Positions 6,188 to 10,352 of a stretch of DNA of 10,352 nucleotides are shown here, one piece after another. Position numbers and translations under genes: made by a program. Positions within the stretch are counted from its first letter, which is position 1, and each line of letters opens with the position of its first letter. Origin of the DNA: JACVRW01 sp035705985 (GTDB taxonomy: Bacteria > Actinomycetota > Thermoleophilia > Solirubrobacterales > Thermoleophilaceae); NCBI GenBank assembly GCA_035705985.1, contig DASSVP010000077.1:1-10352 (forward strand), in the 5' to 3' direction. The notes under the pieces are model-generated. The model saw only the letters and a list, made by a program, of their open reading frames with translations. It made no database searches and was not told the origin of the DNA.

Positions 6188-7241
6188 GGCGCAGCACCGC
6201 CTGGGGGCGCTGCCGCTCGACGTGGCGCTCGAGGTGGTGCCGGGGGAGTGCCTCGCGCTCGCCGGGCCCTCCGGCGCGGGCAAGACCAGCGTGCTCCGCG
6301 TGGCGGCGGGCCTGCTCCATCCGGAGCGGGGCCGCGTCGAGGCGGACGGCGAGGCCTGGCTCGACACGGAGCGCGGCATCGACGTGCCTCCGGAGCGACG
6401 CCGCTGCGGCTACGTCTTCCAGGAGTACGCGCTCTTCCCGCACCTCAGCGCGTGGCAGAACGTGGCGTATCCGCTGCGCGGCGTGCCGCGCGGCGAGCGG
6501 CGCGAGCGCGCCCTCGGCCTACTCGAGCGCTTCGGGATGCGCGAGCTGGCCGAGGCCCGCCCGCCCACGCTGTCCGGCGGCGAGCGCCAGCGCGTGGCGC
6601 TCGCCAGGATGCTCGCGCGCGAGCCGGGCGTGCTGCTGCTCGACGAGCCGCTCTCGGCGCTCGACGCGCGCACACGAGCCGGCGCGGCGCGCGAGCTGGC
6701 CGCCGTACTGCGCGAGGCCGAGGCGCCCGCTCTGCTCGTGACGCACGACTTCGCGGAGGCCGCCCAGCTCGGAGACCGGGTCGGGATCATGGACGCCGGC
6801 CGCGTCATACAGGAGGGCAGCGCCAGCGAGCTGGCGGCCGCACCGAGCTCGGCGTTCGTCGCCGACTTCACCGGCGCGGTGGTGCTCACGGGCGTGGCGC
6901 GCAGCGGTGCGAACGGGCTCACGCGCGTGGAGCTCGACGGCGGCGGCGTCGTGGTGAGCAGCGACCCGGGCGCCGGGCCGGTCGCCGTGAGCGTCTACCC
7001 CTGGGAGATCGAGATCGAGCCGGCCGGCGGGCCGCGCGGCCCGGTCTCCACCCGGAATCACCTGCCGGCGGAGGTCGTGTCCATTACCACCGTGGGCAAC
7101 CGCGTGCGCCTTGGGCTGGCCGGGCCGCAGCCGCTGGCCGCCGAGATCACACGCGTCGCGGCGGATGCCCTCGGGCTCCGCGCCGGCATGCGCGTGACAG
7201 CGAGCTGGAAGGCGGTCGCCACTCGCCTCGTGGCCGTCTGA
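6174..7241 (+). CDS. modC: Molybdate ABC transporter ATP-binding protein ModC
   Basis: A 355-residue cytoplasmic ATPase that powers the ModB dimer. In order: Walker A GPSGAGKT (31-38), Q-loop Gln83 in YVFQEYALFPH, ABC signature LSGGERQ (133-139), Walker B LLLDEP (154-159) with D-loop SALD, and H-loop His191 in LLVTHDFAEA. A C-terminal TOBE domain (about 290-355, STRNHLPAEVVSI to WKAVATRLVAV) is the molybdate-binding regulatory domain typical of ModC; a second less clear beta-rich segment lies at about 234-280. The TTG at 6174 is the chosen start because it overlaps the modB end and has GGCGAGG some 9 bases upstream; no ATG or GTG competes near the N-terminus. A strong hairpin after the stop marks the end of the operon. 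Confidence 0.95.
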   Translation: MLRVEAQHRLGALPLDVALEVVPGECLALAGPSGAGKTSVLRVAAGLLHPERGRVEADGEAWLDTERGIDVPPERRRCGYVFQEYALFPHLSAWQNVAYPLRGVPRGERRERALGLLERFGMRELAEARPPTLSGGERQRVALARMLAREPGVLLLDEPLSALDARTRAGAARELAAVLREAEAPALLVTHDFAEAAQLGDRVGIMDAGRVIQEGSASELAAAPSSAFVADFTGAVVLTGVARSGANGLTRVELDGGGVVVSSDPGAGPVAVSVYPWEIEIEPAGGPRGPVSTRNHLPAEVVSITTVGNRVRLGLAGPQPLAAEITRVAADALGLRAGMRVTASWKAVATRLVAV

Positions 7242-7254
7242 AGGGCATCGCGGC

Positions 7255-7275
7255 GCAGCGGGCGGCGCCCGCTGC
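7255..7275 (+). terminator. Hairpin terminator after modC
   Basis: GCAGCGGGC (7255-7263) and GCCCGCTGC (7267-7275) are a perfect 9-bp GC-rich stem around a 3-base GGC loop, 13 bases after the modC stop. Only TT follows instead of a T-run. Such T-poor hairpins are common at gene ends in GC-rich actinobacteria. It separates the molybdate operon from leuS. Confidence 0.6.
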
Positions 7276-7294
7276 TTGCGCACGGCCGCCTGGG

Positions 7295-7300
7295 TACGCT
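7295..7300 (+). promoter_or_regulatory. leuS: Possible -10 box for a nearly leaderless leuS transcript
   Basis: TACGCT fits the actinobacterial -10 pattern TANNNT and lies 10 bases before the leuS GTG. Transcription starting 7-8 bases downstream would begin within a few bases of the start codon, which would explain the lack of a Shine-Dalgarno sequence. No convincing -35 box was found at the usual distance. Confidence 0.4.
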
Positions 7301-7310
7301 TGCGCTCACC

Positions 7311-9710
7311 GTGGACCGCTACGACCCGAAGACGATCGAGCCCAAGTGGCAGCGCATCTGGGCTGACGAGCACACCTGGGAGGTCTCGAACGACTTCCCG
7401 GACGACCGCCCGAAGTACTACGTGCTCGAGATGCTCCCGTACACCAGCGGCGAGCCCCATATCGGGCACCTGAAGAACTACGCGGTGGGCGACGCCGTCG
7501 CGCACTTCCACCGCCGCCACGGCATGTACGTGCTCCACCCGATGGGCTACGACGCCTTCGGCCTGCCCGCCGAGAACCACGCGATCAAGACCGGCCAGCA
7601 CCCGCGCGCGTCCACGGACGATTCGATCGCCGCCTTCCGGGAGCAGATGCGCGCGTGGGGGATCTCGATCGACTGGACGCGTGAGTTCGGCACGCACCAG
7701 CCGGAGTACTACCGCTGGACGCAGTGGCTGTTCCTGCGCCTGTACGAGCGCGGGCTGGCGTACCGCAAGGAGGCCGCGGTCAAGTGGTGTCCGAAGGACG
7801 CCACCGTGCTTGCCAACGAGCAGGTGATCGACGGTCGCTGCGAGCGCTGCGGGACGCTCGTGGAGGCGAGGCAGCTCGAGCAATGGTTCTTCAAGATCAC
7901 CGAGTACGCCGACCGCCTGCTCGACGACATGACGCGGATCGAGTGGCCGCCGCACGTGGTGACGATGCAGGAGAACTGGATCGGCCGCTCGGAGGGCGCC
8001 GAGGTCGTGTTCCGCTGCGAGGAGCTCGGGATCGACTACCCGGTCTTCACGACGCGCCCCGACACGCTGTTCGGCGCGACCTTCTTCGTACTGGCGCCCG
8101 AGCATCCCGACGTGCTGCGCCTGAACGACTCGCAGCAGGTTCACGAGTACGTGAACCGCGCGCTGAACGAGTCGGCCGAGGAGCGCGGTGACGAGCACAA
8201 GCAGAAGACCGGGGTGGCGCTCGGGCACACGGTCACGAACCCGGCGACAGGCGAGCAGATCCCCATGTACGTGGCGGACTACGTGCTGCTCGAGTACGGG
8301 ACCGGAGCGGTGATGGGGGTGCCGGCGCACGACACGCGCGACTTCGAGTTCGCCGAGGCGATGGGGCTCGAGATCCGCCGGGTGATCGACTGCGGCGAGC
8401 TGCCATGCACCGAGGACGGCACGATGGTCAACTCCGGCCGCTTCGAGGGGCTGCACAACCGCGAGGCGTACGAGCAGATCGTGGACTGGCTCGACTCGGA
8501 GGGGAAGGGCAAGCGCGCGGTTAGCTACCGGCTCCGCGACTGGCTGCTGTCGCGCCAGCGCTACTGGGGCTGCCCGATCCCGATGGTCCACTGTGAGACC
8601 GATGGCCTGGTCCCTGTTCCGGATGACCAGCTGCCGGTGGAGCTGCCCCATGTCGAGGACTACGCGCCGAAGGGGAAGTCGCCGCTCGCCTCCGCCGAGG
8701 ACTGGGTCAACGTGACCTGCCCGAAGTGCGGCGGGCCGGCTCGGCGCGACACGGACACGATGGACACCTTCGTCGACTCGTCCTGGTACTTCCTGCGCTA
8801 CTGCGACCCGCGCAACGACGAGGCGCCCTGGGACCGCGAGGTGCTGAAGCGCTGGATGCCGGTGGACCAGTACATCGGCGGGGTGGAGCACGCGATCCTG
8901 CACCTGCTGTACGCGCGCTTCTTCGTGAAGGCGCTCGCCGACATGGAGTTGCTCGACGTGCAGGAGCCGTTCGCGCGGCTGTTCACGCAGGGGATGATCA
9001 CTCGCGACGGCGCGAAGATGTCCAAGTCCAAGGGCAACGCTGTGTCGCCCGGCGATTATGTGGAGCGCTTCGGCGCGGACACCGCGCGCTGCTACATCCT
9101 GTTCATCGGGCCGCCGTCATACGACGCCGACTGGCAGGACGCGGGCGTGGGCGGCGTGCACCGGTTCCTGTCGCGCCTGTGGATCGCGGCGTCGGAGGCA
9201 CCTTCGAGCGACGACGAGCCGAGCGGCTCGAGCGGGCTGCTCCGCAAGACCCACTGGGCCATCGACAAGGTGACCCGTGACATGAGGACCGGGTTCGCGT
9301 TCAACACGGCCATCGCCGCGGTCATGGAGCTGACGAACGAGATCTACCGGCAGCGCGACGAGTCGCCGCCCGCCGACGTGCGCTTTGCGGTGGCCACCGC
9401 CGGCTCGCTGATCTTCCCGTTCGCCCCGCATCTCGGCGCCGAGGTCTACGAGATGATGACCGGGCGCAGGGTGTGGGAGGAGCCGTGGCCGGAGCCGGAC
9501 CCGGCGCTGCTCGCCCACGACGAGATCCAGCTCGTGGTGCAGGTGAACGGCAAGCTGGTCGATCGCCTGGCGGCGCCGTCGAGCGCCTCCCAGGATGAGC
9601 TCGAGGAACTCGCCCGCGGCTCCGACAAGCTGGCCGCACGTTTGGACGGCGGCGAAATCGTTAAGACTGTGGTCGTGCCCGGCAAGCTCGTGAACTTCGT
9701 CGTCCGGTGA
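7311..9710 (+). CDS. leuS: Leucyl-tRNA synthetase
   Basis: A 799-residue class I aminoacyl-tRNA synthetase that charges tRNA-Leu in the cytoplasm. The catalytic domain shows the HIGH motif (50-53, in PYTSGEPHIGHLKNY) and KMSKS (569-573). A zinc-type module lies at about 158-181 (Cys160, Cys177, Cys180) and a second CxxC at 470-473. The CP1 editing domain (about 225-410) has the threonine-rich TTRPDTLFGATF (247-258) and GVPAHDTRDFEFA (336-348) with the conserved editing aspartate. The anticodon-binding helices and a C-terminal domain (about 735-799, IQLVVQVNGKLVDRL) complete it. Only five residues separate FTQGMI from KMSKS, so the leucine-specific insertion found there in E. coli is missing and the enzyme is of the compact type. 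The GTG start at 7311 has no ribosome-binding site. The stop overlaps the next gene by GTGA. Confidence 0.98.
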   Translation: MDRYDPKTIEPKWQRIWADEHTWEVSNDFPDDRPKYYVLEMLPYTSGEPHIGHLKNYAVGDAVAHFHRRHGMYVLHPMGYDAFGLPAENHAIKTGQHPRASTDDSIAAFREQMRAWGISIDWTREFGTHQPEYYRWTQWLFLRLYERGLAYRKEAAVKWCPKDATVLANEQVIDGRCERCGTLVEARQLEQWFFKITEYADRLLDDMTRIEWPPHVVTMQENWIGRSEGAEVVFRCEELGIDYPVFTTRPDTLFGATFFVLAPEHPDVLRLNDSQQVHEYVNRALNESAEERGDEHKQKTGVALGHTVTNPATGEQIPMYVADYVLLEYGTGAVMGVPAHDTRDFEFAEAMGLEIRRVIDCGELPCTEDGTMVNSGRFEGLHNREAYEQIVDWLDSEGKGKRAVSYRLRDWLLSRQRYWGCPIPMVHCETDGLVPVPDDQLPVELPHVEDYAPKGKSPLASAEDWVNVTCPKCGGPARRDTDTMDTFVDSSWYFLRYCDPRNDEAPWDREVLKRWMPVDQYIGGVEHAILHLLYARFFVKALADMELLDVQEPFARLFTQGMITRDGAKMSKSKGNAVSPGDYVERFGADTARCYILFIGPPSYDADWQDAGVGGVHRFLSRLWIAASEAPSSDDEPSGSSGLLRKTHWAIDKVTRDMRTGFAFNTAIAAVMELTNEIYRQRDESPPADVRFAVATAGSLIFPFAPHLGAEVYEMMTGRRVWEEPWPEPDPALLAHDEIQLVVQVNGKLVDRLAAPSSASQDELEELARGSDKLAARLDGGEIVKTVVVPGKLVNFVVR

Positions 9711-10228
9711 ACGCCGATCCGAGATCCTCCACCGCGATCCCCGTGGGCCCGATGGTGGCCGCGCTCGGCGCCCTGCTCCTGATCGCCAGCCTGTTCACGG
9801 ACTGGTACGAGGACATCACCGGCTTCACGGTCTTCGAGTTCAACGACCTGCTGCTGGTGGGCCTCGCGCTCGTTACGCTCGCCGCTCTCGCGGCGGCGAT
9901 GCGGCTGGTGCGTCCGCTCGACCCGGGCGTGGCGCTGGCCGTGGCGATCCTCGCGCTGCTCGTGGTGCTGAGCCAGATCGTGAACGACCCGCCCGCCGTG
10001 GCGGGCGACAACGGGCGCGACCAGGACGTCGGTATCTGGCTCGCCCTCGCGGGCGCGGCCCTGATGGTGGCCGGAGCCGTGCTGTCGACGGTCCGGCTGG
10101 CGATCGCCGTCGAGCCGCGTGAGCGGCGCCCCTCGAGTGCCGCGCCCGCCGCCGGCGAGCCCCCGGCGGCCACGCGCGTCGACGAGGCGCCGACTGTCGC
10201 CGACGACCCGCCGCCGCCGCGGCCCTGA
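9707..10228 (+). CDS. Four-helix membrane protein of unknown function
   Basis: A 173-residue protein I do not recognise. Four hydrophobic stretches (about 13-31, 45-65, 74-93 and 109-129) predict four membrane helices. A hydrophilic loop TDWYEDITGFTVFEFND (31-47) joins helices 1 and 2, and an acidic loop NDPPAVAGDNGRDQD (93-107) joins helices 3 and 4. The last 40 residues or so are a soluble Pro/Ala-rich tail ending in DDPPPPRP, probably disordered. The GTG start overlaps the leuS TGA (GTGA at 9707-9710) and has no separate ribosome-binding site, so it is probably translated by coupling to leuS. Its own TGA overlaps the presumed start of the following SLOG-type gene. The coupling suggests shared expression, not a role in tRNA charging. 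Confidence 0.8.
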   Translation: MNADPRSSTAIPVGPMVAALGALLLIASLFTDWYEDITGFTVFEFNDLLLVGLALVTLAALAAAMRLVRPLDPGVALAVAILALLVVLSQIVNDPPAVAGDNGRDQDVGIWLALAGAALMVAGAVLSTVRLAIAVEPRERRPSSAAPAAGEPPAATRVDEAPTVADDPPPPRP

Positions 10229-10352
10229 GCTACGTCGCGGTCGTCGGCCCCGGTGATGGCGGCGATCTCGCCGCCGCCGAGGCCATCGGAGGCGGGCTGG
10301 CCGCGCGCGGCGCGGTGCTCGTCTGCGGCGGGCTCGGCGGGGTGATGGAGGC
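10225..10352 (+). CDS. SLOG/TIGR00725-like protein, 5' part only
   Basis: The frame opens with YVAVVGPGDGGD, continues AEAIGGGLAARGAVLVC and reaches GGLGGVMEA where the window ends, so only about 42 residues are seen. This strand-loop-helix start with a glycine-rich GGLGGVMEA turn is typical of TIGR00725/LOG-like proteins of the SLOG superfamily, Rossmann-like folds that bind nucleotides or related ligands; the first glycine-rich loop is VVGPGDGG. The frame has no ATG, GTG or TTG near the domain's beginning. CTG at 10225, overlapping the TGA of the preceding gene as CTGA, would give a protein beginning MSYVAVVG, the length expected for the family. The stretch upstream in the same frame looks like a shadow of the previous gene. 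The start is therefore uncertain, the family call fairly good. Confidence 0.75.
   Translation, partial: MSYVAVVGPGDGGDLAAAEAIGGGLAARGAVLVCGGLGGVME

Noticed and set aside
5270..6379. Open frame of 369 codons on the - strand opposite modB
   Set aside because: Antisense shadow of modB and the start of modC with an Arg/Glu-rich low-complexity translation.
6519..8903. Open frame of 794 codons on the - strand opposite modC and leuS
   Set aside because: It runs antisense to two clearly identified genes and crosses their boundary; its translation is low-complexity (His, Arg, Val, Leu-rich) as expected for the antisense frame of GC-rich coding DNA.

Overview
The window is very GC-rich with strong G/C third positions, tightly packed genes, several 4-base stop/start overlaps (ATGA, GTGA) and several genes without a Shine-Dalgarno sequence. 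Together with the gene families (an HTH-TOBE molybdate regulator, LtrA, a TetR-controlled hydrolase/glycosyltransferase) this suggests a chromosomal segment of a high-GC actinobacterium, possibly of the Thermoleophilia. That placement is an inference from style and gene content, not from a marker phylogeny. No tRNA, rRNA, CRISPR, insertion sequence or phage gene was seen.

Region 1 (1-2811, + strand): a TetR-family regulator preceded by a perfect inverted repeat, and overlapping it by 4 bases a 719-residue two-domain protein: an alpha/beta-hydrolase fused to a GT-B (GT1/GT28-like) glycosyltransferase. This looks like a self-regulated two-gene operon and is the least conventional part of the window.

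Region 2 (2812-4119): a 165-bp convergent intergenic stretch with short hairpins and a puzzling coding-like base composition, then an LtrA-family membrane protein on the - strand.

Region 3 (4120-7310): a divergent promoter region, then a molybdate-uptake operon: HTH-TOBE regulator, modA (lipoprotein), modB (permease), modC (ATPase with TOBE domain). Each gene overlaps the next by 4-14 bases, and a strong hairpin follows modC. A palindrome directly touches the start codon of the regulator gene and probably serves as its operator.

Region 4 (7311-10352): leuS (leucyl-tRNA synthetase, compact, apparently expressed from a nearly leaderless GTG start), overlapped by a gene for a four-helix membrane protein of unknown function, in turn overlapped by the beginning of a SLOG/TIGR00725-like protein that runs off the window and seems to start at CTG.

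Most of the window is conventional housekeeping and transport. The best candidates for something undescribed are the TetR/hydrolase-glycosyltransferase pair and the leuS-coupled membrane protein plus SLOG protein.
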